This document shows, one piece after another, positions 36,591 to 48,339 of a stretch of DNA of 64,000 nt. The DNA is from Synchiropus splendidus (Eukaryota; Chordata; Actinopteri; Syngnathiformes; Callionymidae): positions 15,377,501-15,441,500 of the forward strand of contig NC_071345.1 of NCBI RefSeq assembly GCF_027744825.2, read 5' to 3'. The stretch's first letter is position 1. Each line of letters starts with the position of its first letter. A model generated the notes under the pieces. It was not told the origin of the DNA. It ran no database searches and worked only from the letters and a program-made list of their open reading frames with translations. The position numbers and the translations under genes are program-made.

Positions 36591-39009
36591 ACTAAAAAAA
36601 TTGTATTTAAAATGAATGTTGGTATTGGATTTTGTTTCATTTTTTCCCATCAAGAAATAGCATTGACACATCATTCAATTAAATATACATTTATTTATTT
36701 ATTTTTTGGCCCGTGACTCGAGGTCAGTATGCATCCAAAGCGACTTGGCAACACGCTAACACAACTCACCCTTGAGTAGTCGCAGGTTTCCAGCCACCAA
36801 AGCGTCTTCCCGCCATGAAGAAATTAAGTCACAAGTCTGATGGGGGCGGGTCTAAAGTTGGTCGACACAATAGCACAGTGGATTGGTGGGACAGAATCGC
36901 AGTGCTTTATCTCCTGTAGAAGCATATGGACATCACCTTCCATGAAATCCTTGAGAGGCTGTCGGGAGTTCCTGCACCTGCTATGATGGGCTGTAAGCTT
37001 GTCTTCCATTTCAATTCTTTGTCGCTGCATTTCCCCTCTCAATTCACTGCTTGTTGCAGAGTTGAGTTTTTGTATCTCAGGGATTTTAGCGATGAATGTG
37101 GCCTGAAACGGGTACACAGACAATATACTGCAATACGTGCTCACAATCCTGCTCTAGATTGACTTCAGTTGTTCAGTTGACTTTTTGTCGAGCTAGATGT
37201 CAAGTTCAAGTCATTGATTAACCTCTGGAGTGAGGGAGGAAACCAGAGTGCTGCAGGGAACTCACAGAGAACAACGTTCACACAACAAGGACCCAGTTTT
37301 GCACCGATGTTGCTACAAGATGAGACTGAGCCTCAGACGACATGAGAAGAGCTGAGCAGTTCGGATAGTGATGCAATGTTTGTCACACAGTAGACACGCT
37401 TCAGGCTTTACATTGTGAGCTCTCATCTCAATGTAAAGCCTGTAGCCCAGCTTCTGTGTTCGGTGGCATTTACACCCACATGATAAAGTGATATTTTCTA
37501 CAATCCACTTCACTGACTCCCTTATATTTTGTTTTGGCTTTTGAATAAGCGAAATAAAACATTCGGAATAAATAAATTAACTTCTACAAGTGTTTAAAAC
37601 ATTGAGATTTGAGCCTCCATTTTTACCAAAAAAACAAGGCTAATGTAGGTAAAAATACACACAGTCTGTCTCAGAGTGATGAAAGAAACCTGTAGCATTT
37701 ACACTGGCCAGACTCTCCCCTGATACTTGGTGTGACAAGCCGTGGACGGTCGACCCTTTCTCATGAAACTCTGAGTCTCGCCCCAAAAAGTTGACTGTCA
37801 AGCGCTCTAATTATCCCAAGTTTCCACTGTGATATTGAAATCTTCCTGCTGCTCATGTTTCCATGTAATATTCTCATGCTTTACTGTGTTTATATGTATT
37901 GTCTTACAAATGATTTCAGTTATTTATATCAATTGGAATCTCTTTTTTTAGTCACTAATTCAATGCATTCAATTTCTTTTTCAATTCCATGCACATTTGA
38001 AATAGAAATAATTTTGTAGAAGTAAAAAAAGGCAGTTTGTTTACACTCAAAACACATAAAAAATATGAACATTATGTTTGTGAAATGTAAAAGGTCAATG
38101 TTACATGCCTTGCTTTTACCATTGAAAATGCTTTACCAATGTTGAAACTTCATAGCTATTTTTTCCCTACACGATTACATTTGTCTGGTTTGAAAGTATT
38201 TTTTATTTCCACCTCACCTAGAGACATCTTCATCTTCATCATTGCCATCATTACAATGTGGTTCTGCTTCGAGCGTCTCATGGATGGCTGCAGGCATCCG
38301 TGATCCAGATTTAACAGCTTTGTACACATTGTGCAGTACAAGAAAATGACTTCAGAATAACACTACACAATGAGAATTTTTTGTTTAATACTGTTATTAT
38401 TTAAGGAAAATATTGCCATAAATGATTATTAAAAATAAGGTGAGTCATTCTCTAGATCAGGGTGTGTAGGTGGTTTTCAGGCCTGGATATTTCAAATTGA
38501 GCATCAGGTACAGTGGGAGGCAGTATGCCACTCAGTGATGCCACAAAATAATATTCATGGGTTTGTGGGGGAAAAAAAATTTACATTTAGTTAAATCGGA
38601 TCGGGAAAAGTTTATGCACAAAGTTCTCAACATCACACTTTGAATGTCACATTTAAATGTTTGGCCAGTTATCCAGAGAAAAACATGATCATACAGCCAG
38701 CAGTGAAAGGTACAAAGCCAATTATTTCAGATGTTTTATTCCGCGTAGCGTCCGCGGCCGGTCCTTTCTGACCCGCCTGTTTATGATGGGGATTTGGATG
38801 GAGTTCAATTTTTTTCTTTTTTTTTTTCCACGAGCAGGACTGTGGAGGATCTCTGGCATCCCCTAGGTGAGAGGAATAAAACAGAGTTTTCACAGTCAGA
38901 AGTTCTGCCAGGAAATCCTCTCGCTGGAGGGCACGGAGGCTCGCAAGACGGGCGAGAACGTTCTGCAAATTGACCGACAAAACGTCAGTCTGTTTTTTTT
39001 TTTTTTTCA

Positions 39010-39490
39010 TCTGATCCTTTCCTGCTTCAGTCCAGAAGAGATGAAATAATAATTGGCCGTTTAGAGGCGCAAGAAGAAAGTTTGCCTTTGTTGTGAATCT
39101 GCATAAGAGTCCCCGACATATATTATCATGAATAATACATCCATATCTCCTCCATAGCCACGGGTGGTAGGGATTAGATAAAACGGCACAAATAATCTTC
39201 AAAGCCTTCTGTACGTCGTTTTGTTACACCTCGGCATCGAGGCCTTTGCTTTCATCGCAAACTTACCCTTTGCTGGTGGGGCCCTTTTGTTGTGATTGTG
39301 CTGGTGTCGCTATTAGTGCGGGGTGGCCCCGTCTGTACACACATATTCATTTACCCAATTAACATGGAGCTCACACTGGGAGTCAGCGAGAACAAAGAAA
39401 GCCAACAGTCCGTCCGCATCACCAAGGGAAGACGTCCAGACTTACCTTCCGAAGACGTTCACCACTCCGTGAATCTCATCATTTCTTAAA
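39010..39490. promoter_or_regulatory. Candidate conserved non-coding element
   Basis: Repeat-free sequence with GAAATAATAATTGGCCG, CATATATTATCATGAATAAT, GGGATTAGATAAAACGG (a bicoid-type GGATTA site) and CATTTACCCAATTAACATGG. It has mixed base composition, no coding similarity, and abrupt boundaries with the T-run at 38.99-39.01 kb. Conservation is untested. Confidence 0.35.
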
Positions 39491-39649
39491 GCTAAAACTC
39501 CCGAAAAGGTAGTCACAGATCAGAAGAAAGTTGTGATGCCGAAAAAACCCCGAAGTGAGTTCATTACGACGTTGAACATGGCGGCGTCCTTTTCCGCCGA
39601 TAATCGGCCCCCTTTTATGAGAAGTTGTCTTTGAAGACGCACAAATGTT

Positions 39650-39910
39650 TCGGTGGCGTCAGCTGATTTCACTGTCTGTATTCATGTCCCTTTAATTTGT
39701 CTCCCTCCTCTCGCAGCTGCAGGATGTACCATCGCCTGATCATGTAAAGAGTTCTTCTATCTTTAAGGAGCGATTATCTTTAATTACACACTGAGATAGA
39801 TGTATCGGCCTCTTATCTCTGCCTCCTGCTCTGTCACACTGTATTATCAGCTGAAATGTAATGACATGAACTACTTAATGTGCGCCGCCTCTTGTGAGGG
39901 AGCAGGACTT
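39650..39910. promoter_or_regulatory. Candidate conserved non-coding element
   Basis: Contains CCTTTAATTTGTCTCCC, GCGATTATCTTTAATTACAC, ATCGGCCTCTTATCTC and GTAATGACATGAACTACTTAATG. This dense mix of GATA-like (TTATCT) and TAATTA-like words in repeat-free DNA is typical of developmental enhancers. No protein similarity is seen in the 101-codon frame that begins at 39800. Confidence 0.35.
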
Positions 39911-41374
39911 TCACCCCCCCAAAAAAAAGAAAAAAAACATGGTCTAATTAACTTTGGAGAGTTTGGAACTCTATTTTCGCTGCTCACAGCAGACGCTGTA
40001 CAGTGTTTACACGTAGGGTGTAAAGAAATCTACGCTCCATACGTGCGACTGCAGCCGAGCGTTGGACACTTTGATCTTTTGATGAGACATAAGAAGATGG
40101 TCTGACTCTGAGTTATAATTCTGAGCGGCAGCGTTTATCTTAACATATTTAAATGAAAATTTCAGGATATAACGCGGCCAGAAACAAGTTTAGCATAGTT
40201 TTCAAGGAATCGGCATTTGCTTGTATGAAGCCTTTTACCAAGGATTTTGAGACTCTCAATTTTGTGTATGCCTTCCCTGAAAATGCTGAAATTTAAAACT
40301 TTATTTCCTGCATTAAGATGGGCTGACTATTGTTTCTGTTACTCCCCTTATTCCATAAGCAAATGCCAATTTTATTTCTCTTTTATTTGGATATAAATAT
40401 ATCAAGAGTTAGATTCACTAAACATCTTTTAGCATGAAGTTCAACCAGAGTCTTTCAACTTTAAGCAGCAAACAGTTTTAATCCGCCAATAACAGCGCTC
40501 TACCTGGCTGCATGCTCGTGAGATAACCACAAGGTTACTCTTGAAAAAATAAAAAAAAAAACAATTGCAAAGCCATGGCTCCATGAAAGACATGACAATC
40601 CGAAATTTTAATCTAATTCGGTGGGGAGAAGCAGCCTCATCATGGAAACCAGTATGCTGGTGCTAGGACATTTTACTGGGAATAATGGTCAGAAATTCAG
40701 GGCGTCCGGCTGAAATACAAGGCGTCCAGTTTCCCATGTTTTTAGTTTCGGGCGTCCGCTGGACACCCTGAAGCCTCTCAAGCTAAGATCCCGCTGTGTG
40801 GCTTCTCTGCTTTCTCAGCAAAAAAACAAAACACATAATCAAATCACTAATAAATAAATAAACTGTGTGCGATTGTTCATCTGACATTGTTTCGGGCTTG
40901 TTATAAAAAGCTAACAACACTGGTCACAGAGTGGTGACAGCTTGTGTTGAAGGCATGCGACACTTGTATCATTGGAAGTTGTTTCATTGATTTGTTGTAC
41001 GTTGTGTTTCTCATGACAAACTGGCAAAGAGTCAAGTCAAGTTTTTTCAGAAATATTGCAATAAATTATTAGCATTATAAGCATGAACTAACTGATACAG
41101 TGTTTTCATGCTTTGTCAGGCACAGTGTGTTGGTCTACTTTTGATCAGGTTGATCTATAATATACCTGACAGTTTAGAACAATTGTTGACAATCCTGTCA
41201 GTCAAATGGAGATAAGTGACTGTGCTTAAGTCCATTTCCTGTATGTCTCCCAGACACTTCTCAGTAACATGTATTTACATCATGACAGTCATATGACATT
41301 CAGTTTTAAAGAAGAAAGTGTCATATTATTTTCTTCTTTCATGGTCTACAGAGTTAAATCTATGTGGTTCAAAG

Positions 41375-41570
41375 TCGGGCTGATTTTTTTAAATCGCATT
41401 TAATCGCACAGCAGAGTTAACTCCCGATTTATCACAACTTAATTGCGCTTTTCTAAAACCTATTCTAACTGTAACTTAAAGGAAGCTTTTTTAAATATGA
41501 AGTTTTGTTTGTGATTCATGGTGAGTAAACTGTAGCGTGACGGAACAAAATAAAAAAATAGGCAGCCCTA
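41375..41570. mobile_element. Small hAT-like MITE, 196 bp
   Basis: Left end TCGGGCTGATTTTTTTAAAT and right end GGCAGCCCTA are inverted repeats of the TAGGGCTG type. They are flanked by GTTCAAAG (41367-41374) and GTTTAAAG (41571-41578), an 8-bp duplication with one mismatch. The interior carries the AATCGCATTTAATCGC motif characteristic of a widespread vertebrate hAT MITE group. It is non-coding. Confidence 0.75.
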
Positions 41571-41600
41571 GTTTAAAGACTGTCATGTGGAGCTGATCTA

Positions 41601-41762
41601 ACTCGAGCTTGGTTGTGTGCTGCCTCAGTCCTTTGCCTCACCTGCACTCACCTGCCCACTGCTCCGAAAGAGGACACAACGACTCAAGCTTGGTTGTGTG
41701 CTGCCTCAGTCCTTTGCCTCACCTGTGCTCACCTGTCCACTGCTCCAACGGAGGACACACCG
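41601..41762. repeat. 81-bp tandem duplication (two copies)
   Basis: Copy 1 (41601-41681) and copy 2 (41682-41762) both run from ACTC(G/A)AGC through TTGGTTGTGTGCTGCCTCAG and CTTTGCCTCACCTG to GAGGACACA and CGACT. They differ by a handful of substitutions. Because 81 is divisible by three, all frames stay open through both, giving the repeated peptides seen in short frames at 41609-41921; these are not evidence of a gene. Confidence 0.9.
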
Positions 41763-41867
41763 ACTGGGCTTCACTCACAGCTGCACTGGAACCAGCCAAC
41801 TGTTTGCTTCCTTGTAAAACCCTTTACTGCTCTCAATGCAATGTCATGCTCACCTCCTGGTAAGGGC

Positions 41868-41909
41868 CACACACACACACACACACATGCGCGAGCACAC
41901 ACACACACC
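41868..41909. repeat. Interrupted CA microsatellite
   Basis: Two CA runs (41868-41887 and 41896-41909) separated by ATGCGCGAG. Confidence 0.9.
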
Positions 41910-41914
41910 GGTGG

Positions 41915-42200
41915 AGATTAATTACTGGGGCTGGATGTTGTATCAGCAGCCAATTATCACCCGGTGGTAGTCGCTTGTCCTCAGTTGGTTGGCAGCCACT
42001 CTTCTTTCTCCTCACATCCTCCCCGAAATCAGTTGCCCATCAGCTCCCAGCAAATTGGATGAGGAGCTGGGAGACATATTACTACTCAAATACACAGTGA
42101 CAACAAATCTGGGATCGCAGTAATAAACTCTAATCTATCAGGAGGAATGAGGAATGAAGGATGCGGCGCGGTCAGAGAGCCGCCGCACACCGAGGGTGAA
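41915..42200. promoter_or_regulatory. Candidate conserved non-coding element
   Basis: Repeat-free sequence with GGAGATTAATTACTGGGGC, CAGCCAATTATCACCC, CAGCAAATTGGATGAGG and GGATCGCAGTAATAAACTC. These are homeodomain-type and CCAAT-type words close together, just after the CA repeat. Non-coding; conservation untested. Confidence 0.35.
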
Positions 42201-44325
42201 GTGACAGCCGCAATGACTGATGCGCTTAAACTTCATTTGTTCGGGAAGAGTCGACAAAGTGAACAATGTTTCGCGGGAGGATCCTGGGTTCAGCGGGGCA
42301 GCTGGGGGCGCTGTGATTATCTCACACCTGTTGGAGAAGGAAATGGATCTGGGCAGTAAAGTAGATTCCCAACCAACACGAATGGTTGCCACAGTTTCCT
42401 GCCTCAAATGTGATGCTCAGTCACACGTGACATTTTCACTCAACTATAGAAGCTAGCACCTGCTTACCTCTCAGTTCCTCAAATATGTGGGGGGCGACAC
42501 TCCCTTGTGTTCTGTGGACCATTTAACAATTGAAATGAATGGATTTTATTTTGGTCACGCAACACAAACACTCACCGCCATTTTATCTGAACATTAATCA
42601 AAACATTAATACCACAAATTTGGGAGCAAAATCACATCCGTAAAAAAAGGCAGAAATAATAGAAAATCTATTGACAAAGAAAGTGCACAACTTATACTTG
42701 CCAATGCTACTGCTATTCAAAAGCTAGGTTACCTCCACTTGGCAACAAAAACAATTCACATGAAATATTTACTGTTAGTCATGAATTTTTTCGATACTCA
42801 ACAATTTACTCAACTTCACCTCATCACTGAAATCATTCCGTTATTTACTGTAGTTTACATTAGTTTTGACATTAATCTTTTCAAAGATAAATAGTCCTCT
42901 CAGATTACAATTACCATTATTAATATATACAAGAGAAGAATATTGACTTGAAGGCTATTATTCTTTCCATGATGTTTTTTTTTTTAATCTTTTTTTTTTT
43001 ACACAAAAACTGCAAACTTTGCACTGATAAACATTGGGAAGATTCCCGTTCTTCAAGATTAGTGTTTTTTATTTATTATTTTAGTGGTGTTTATAAAGCT
43101 TTTCTCATTCTTTTTTTACTGCACCACATATGCACAGAGGCCATCCATCCACTCACTCACCTGATCGATCGGTCAGTCAGTCTGTCTGCCTGTCTATCTT
43201 CTCTTTTTTTGGTGCACTTAAAGTTAGTATTGATTCATTTTTAAACCATTTTCCATCCATCACTATCATTGTTATTCATTGAATTGCCTTCCTTCTCTAT
43301 CAGCTGTTTTCTTCTTCTTTTGTTTTTCTTGTTTATTATTCATTTTTTCAAAGATGGAGAAGCACTGGTATGTCCCTAAGTCTTACCTTCATAGTAGTGT
43401 ATCTTGAATTTATTCAGTTTTAGGCCATATAAAATGTTATTTTCAGCCACGCATTTGAGACTTTTCAACAAGCTTCTGACTCTGGCTGACTTGCTCACCG
43501 GCAACGACAGAGCCATAGACACACGTATCAGGCACACGGCGGATGAGAACAAGTGTGGCCCTTGGATCCACATTCAGCCATATTGACACACAAATCAATA
43601 CTTTCTCTTCCGGACTCCTTCGGTCCAGTAAGCTGCTACATACAGAAAACCCTTGTATTGACCAGAAGCAGCATGTCTGAACATTAAAACAATCTTTATT
43701 TTTGATCCAGCCGAGGAGTAAAAGAGGCGGCTGACTGCATGTCAGTCCACGATGGAAGAGAGGAGGATTGTTTGTGTTGCTTTTTCTGTAAATTCAGTTT
43801 CTCATTATTGTGCCAAGCCTCAAGCAGCGAGGGGAGAAAACTGAATCCAGAACAACTGTGTGTAAGCCCAGGGGCCCTGAGGAACCGCGGGGGGTCCCCA
43901 CTTTGATGGAAGCCTGAGCATCATTAGAACAGATAGCACGATGGGGTCAGAAACACACTATCAGTGCAACACTCCCGCATACTCCTGCGTTCTCACTGAC
44001 ACAGACAGACAGACAGAAAAATGGGAAAAAAAAGCCCAGAAATGTCTTTGTGACTTTTGATGTGTCAAATTATAAGTCAGGGAAATAGACAGCAATCTTC
44101 CAGAGGAACTACGCGGAAGTTTAAAGGCATTAAAACTTGGGCTCACTCCCTGAATGGATTGTTCCGTAGATCGACAGACGGCATTAAAACCATGACCAAA
44201 AGGGCAGCCGGTGAGATGTATGACCGCCGACCAAGAGAAGACATAAATTCATTATGTAATCATTCACACTTCACTCTGAAAGTTCCCTCTACATGAAGAA
44301 ATTTTAGTGAGCTAGCACTTCCTTT

Positions 44326-44540
44326 ATGGCCCTCATAAAAATTATACTGTTGCACTTAATTTTTTTTAATAAAGTGACTGAGGGCGCTCAGTCAGACTGG
44401 CATATGTTAATAGGACTGAGAGGGTCCGGCAGGCCGGGCGGCCCGGCACAGGAACAATCATGCTTCATAACTTCCTGGTTCTTAAAGGTCAACCGTATTT
44501 TTGTTATGGCATCCTCCACATGGCCTTTGAATATTTAGAC
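44326..44540. promoter_or_regulatory. Candidate conserved non-coding element
   Basis: Sequence with GTTGCACTTAATTTTTTTTA, GGCATATGTTAATAGGACTG, a GC-rich GGCCGGGCGGCCCGG core (about 44431-44447) and GCATCCTCCACATGGCC. AT-rich homeodomain-like words flank a GC palindrome-like core. The 70-codon frame here shows no known protein. Confidence 0.3.
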
Positions 44541-44920
44541 TGAGCACTGAAAGAGTTTCGAAGATGTAGAGTGGAGTCAACCAAACCCTTGTTAAAGGAC
44601 ACGGTGGCACCGCAGGTCGTTTTGCTAATGCTCTCATTGGGAAGTATTACAGTACTTTTTCTCCTGGAATCAATCAGAAGATGAATAATCGGATTAAATT
44701 AAAGATGATGGGTTAAAATGTATCACTCCGCATGGGATCACAATGGACCAGAGCCCGAGGTATGGGGAAGACTGATATTTTTACCAAGAAGTTCAAGTGA
44801 TTTCCTCTTCTTCCCCACAAAAAATAAATAAATAAAGTGCATGGAACTTGCGGATAATAACGTCTCCACGTTCTGCTTAGTATTGTAGAAGACTGCCAGG
44901 TGCTGCAAGAACGTACTTGT

Positions 44921-44950
44921 CTTATTGTTCATGCCCTTATTGTTCATGCC
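44921..44950. repeat. Perfect 15-bp tandem duplication
   Basis: CTTATTGTTCATGCC occurs twice head to tail (44921-44935 and 44936-44950) with no mismatch, implying a recent slippage or repair event. Confidence 0.9.
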
Positions 44951-45037
44951 CCTATTATGCTCTTCATCCGGCAAGTTATCGACAGTGTTTGCAAGATGAA
45001 ATGTCAACTCAATGCTGAATGTGAAACAATGAAATTC

Positions 45038-45039
<2 letters not shown>

Positions 45040-45072
<33 letters not shown>
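45040..45072. repeat. (TA)n microsatellite
   Basis: An uninterrupted alternating TA run of about 33 bases, able to form a cruciform and probably length-polymorphic. Confidence 0.95.
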
Positions 45073-45724
45073 CGTCATTAAACCTGGCATGATGAAGAAA
45101 GTGTGTTCACGTCAGCTGCAAAGTACTACAGTAAGTTGTAAACTGGAATTTTTGTTGTCCATGTTCTTCAATATAAACAGAGCGGTTGGAGCAAGGTGGC
45201 CGTTTTGTGTGCTACTGCTTTATTTCAAACTTTGAAAATTCAAAAACGTAAATTGTTATTTTGATGGGAAGCTGCTCTAGTAGTACTGAGGGAAAAGAAT
45301 CGTTCAGTGTAGTTCAGCGAGTCTTTGAAGACCAATTCCTGTTGAAAAGGATTCACTGGTTTTGAGCGGAAATGGATTTGAACTACATTGACAACGTGTG
45401 GACGTTAAGTCCCAGAGGACATATGTGGGCAGCCGAGTCATTGTATGTGGCTCGGCAAAACGGTTGGCTCAAAATTCAAGTCAGTGCCAATTAATGTTCA
45501 TGTAGATAGGGCAGCGTTTGAAGATCCTACTTCTGAGCTAAGCTATAGAACAGACATTATAGCCTAACTGGAGAGAAGGGAAACCTGGAAATTCAAGGTG
45601 AGTGCCTTTTGTATTTAGTGGAAGGCAGGAATAGCTCAGTTTCACAATTTTCACTTCATGCAGAGGCTTCTTGTTGTGCTATTTTTCAGACTCTCTGTGG
45701 CAGGCCCGCTTTCTGTTGGGTTGA

Positions 45725-45903
45725 TAGGGTGTCAAGTCTGAATTTTCAGAGCTCAGTAGGTGGCGCTCTGTGTGAAAAATAAAAAAATATTGGAGCTCTC
45801 ATTGAAATAGTCATTCAAAGCCTGAGATTACATTATATTATTAACAGACAGTGCCATCTAGTGGCCACAGAAAATGAGGACACTGTTTCATGAAACTTCA
45901 TTT
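45725..45903 (+). mobile_element. Inverted-repeat MITE family, copy 4, about 180 bp
   Basis: Contains CTCAGTAGGTGGCGCTCT, an ATTGAAATAGTCATTCAAAG segment, GTGCCATCTAGTGGCC, and GACACTGTTTCATGAAACTT at the right end, in the same order as the 21533 and 36405 copies. The left terminal repeat is largely decayed and the outermost GTGATGG and CCATCAC are lost, so this is the oldest or most eroded full-length copy. Confidence 0.65.
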
Positions 45904-46639
45904 TCGCGTCAAAAGTGAAAACGTGACTCAAATTTTCTTAATTTGTCGAGCCCAGACTTGACTTAGTGTGAAAGAGCTATGTAAATGTTAGCTCATGACT
46001 TGGAAACACAAGTGTCACACTGGCCAAATGATCCCGTTGGGCTGTTTAAGTATTCTGTGATGTGGTTGTTGGGTGAGTGGCAAAATTACTGCACCACCTC
46101 GGCTCCGCTTCTGGTGGCGGTGACCACACTAACTGCACCGTCTATTGGAACCAGCGGCCCAGTCTTTTGGATCAGGTGGCTCCTCCCTCTGGTGGATAAG
46201 CGTCGTCTTTCTTTATTCCTTGTCAAGTTCCTATACTTTTAGTTACCCATCAAGTTGATATAACCGAGTGACATCAAGCAAGATTCAAAACACTTGTGTT
46301 TATTTCATTTTTGTTGATGTCAGAGATCTCTGAAGGCCTGTCTGTGCATGTGTGTGCGTGTGTGTGTGTGCTCCCCCGTGTGATGAACCCCTGTCTCTGA
46401 CACGATGCTGCTCTGTTAAGGTCAAGCCCTACAGAATGTCAGGGATGATGACACGCACTGAAAGGTTTCATCTAATCCTTCCATTTCCCCTATTCCCCTC
46501 CGTCCCCACAATCCGTCTCCCCCCTCCTTCCATCTCCGGCCCGCTCCATCACAAGACAAGACAGACATATACCGGCCTTCACCTGCAGTCTGCGTCAAGT
46601 CTCTTCGCGGATGTGTTTGTCTACGTGTGTGTAAATAGC

Positions 46640-46970
46640 GTCCAGACATGGCAGCCTGCTAGTGAGGCCCGGCCGTTGAAGCCCGAGGCCAGTGAGTGCG
46701 CGTCTTCATGCTTGGCCTGCTCTTCACATCTGCCTGTCAAGCATCTTTATCTCACTGCCTTCACCATATTTGAGGTATTAAGGCCGTGAGTCACTGGAGC
46801 TTCAGAGGAAACTGATAATACAGGTGATTGATTCGGGTTAGCGCGTCACAGAGCCGGACTCCTGAATAGTTCCCCAAAGACTTTGGCACTTTTAAATTAT
46901 TTTCATATCTGATTGAATTAAGGTAGATTCAATCTGCTTCTTATCACCTTTCCGACCCTAAGTGACCTCC
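46640..46970. promoter_or_regulatory. Candidate conserved non-coding element
   Basis: Repeat-free stretch with CAAGCATCTTTATCTCACTG, GAGGTATTAAGGCCG, CAGGTGATTGATTCGGG (a Pbx/Hox-like TGATTGAT word) and CTGATTGAATTAAGGTAG. Non-coding by inspection. Confidence 0.35.
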
Positions 46971-48339
46971 AACCTTTCAATCTTTGGATATTTTTAATAT
47001 CCTGTATCTCTTCTGTTTCGCCACCTTATCGCTGTGTACTTTATATTTCACTTTTGTTCCTGAAAAACCTCCAGAAAGAAGTGCTTCAACACCTATTTGT
47101 GTGTGTTGTGATTGTTCAGATCAGTTTAGCGTTCGTGATTTTTCATTGCTGTGTTTATGCTCACTTTATTTTCCACACATTACACAGTCATGCGATTATA
47201 TTTCTGCAAAGCTGTGAAGATGATAAACACAACATTATATCCTGTTTATTTATTGTTCTATTGATTTTTTTTTTGATAGAAAAAAGTGAGAAGGTTTGTT
47301 AAAGCCACCTCCTCAAGTCACATGTTCGACTCCAGCTTCCTCCTCAGGTCCTATTTGATTTGAGTGTGTTCCCACGTTGCTTGCACGTGAGTCCTCCTGA
47401 CAATCCACTGTCTTCCCACATGTCCAAAAACAAACATTGGTCTCTTTCTTGTCCTTAGGTGTGTGTGAGTGGCTGTCCATCTGTGTGCCTTGTGATGGAC
47501 CTGGTGACCATTCCATGCGTCCCCCACCTCCATCCAACAGACTGGAAACAGTAAATGCATTATTATTAGTAGTAGAAGGTAAAATCTGAGCTCGCTTTTT
47601 CCTTATGAAATAAATAAATTCCAATTTCCAGTGTCTTGTATATGATTTAAATGTACAAATAATTTATAGTATTTCTTTATTATTGTGCGTAAATTATCTC
47701 ATCACTATGTTCAATATAATATCAAAAAGTTCTAGTTAAAACCTGTTTTTCACTTAAAAAGAAAGAAGCTAATAATAATGCTAATAATAAAGATTTATTT
47801 GATTGTTAATGTAGGGTGAGTTCTTAAAAAAAAAAAAAAAAAAACTGACTTAAAAAAAACATTTATATACTTTGTGTTTTTTTCAGCATCAGTTTTATTT
47901 ATAAAGTTTTCTTTGTTATAACAAACTTGGTAACCCCCCCCCAAAAAAACACAAAAAAAAACAAAAAAAAAAAGAAAAAGTTTACTCAAATCACTTTAAA
48001 ACTTAAAAAAAAATGTAATATACTCACTCTTAAGTGACTCACCATGCCAAAGTCGGACTGTCAACTTCACGGTGTTCACTTTCTTTAAATCTTATTTTTT
48101 TTAAATCATATTATTTTTGTATTCATCAATACATGTTAGTTCCTGATATTCTGTTGTATACTTTATGATATGATACTTGCAACTGAATTATTTCTGTCTT
48201 AATAAAATTATTATGAAAGATATGGAAAAGGGAAGACCAGTTCAGTTATATAGTCACATATTTAAATAATGTATTGACTCAAATTCCTTTTTCATGGTCA
48301 AAAAAAAAAAGAAATCTGTACTTAAGCACGTTCATATTC

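Larger units (their letters stand above)
36591..41374. other. Intergenic with candidate regulatory stretches
   Basis: No exon recognised. The 177-codon minus-strand frame at 38669-39202 owes its lysine runs to poly-T tracts at 38.81-38.83 and 38.99-39.01 kb and has no domain. 37.5-38.6 kb is AT-rich. Complex stretches at 39.01-39.49 and 39.65-39.91 kb are listed separately. A triplicated GGCGTCC-bearing block lies at 40.69-40.78 kb. Confidence 0.55.
42201..45724. other. Intergenic with candidate regulatory stretches
   Basis: No exon recognised. 42.54-43.40 kb is AT-rich, with T runs at 42.97-43.00 kb. 43.44-44.30 kb is more complex. A candidate element lies at 44.33-44.54 kb, a 15-bp duplication at 44.92 kb and a TA microsatellite at 45.04 kb. 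Confidence 0.55.

Noticed and set aside
38669..39202. 177-codon minus-strand open frame
   Set aside because: Lysine runs come from poly-T tracts and no domain is recognisable; the region reads as non-coding with regulatory texture.
46352..46789. 145-codon plus-strand frame
   Set aside because: It begins in a TG repeat (CVCVC start) and has no domain.
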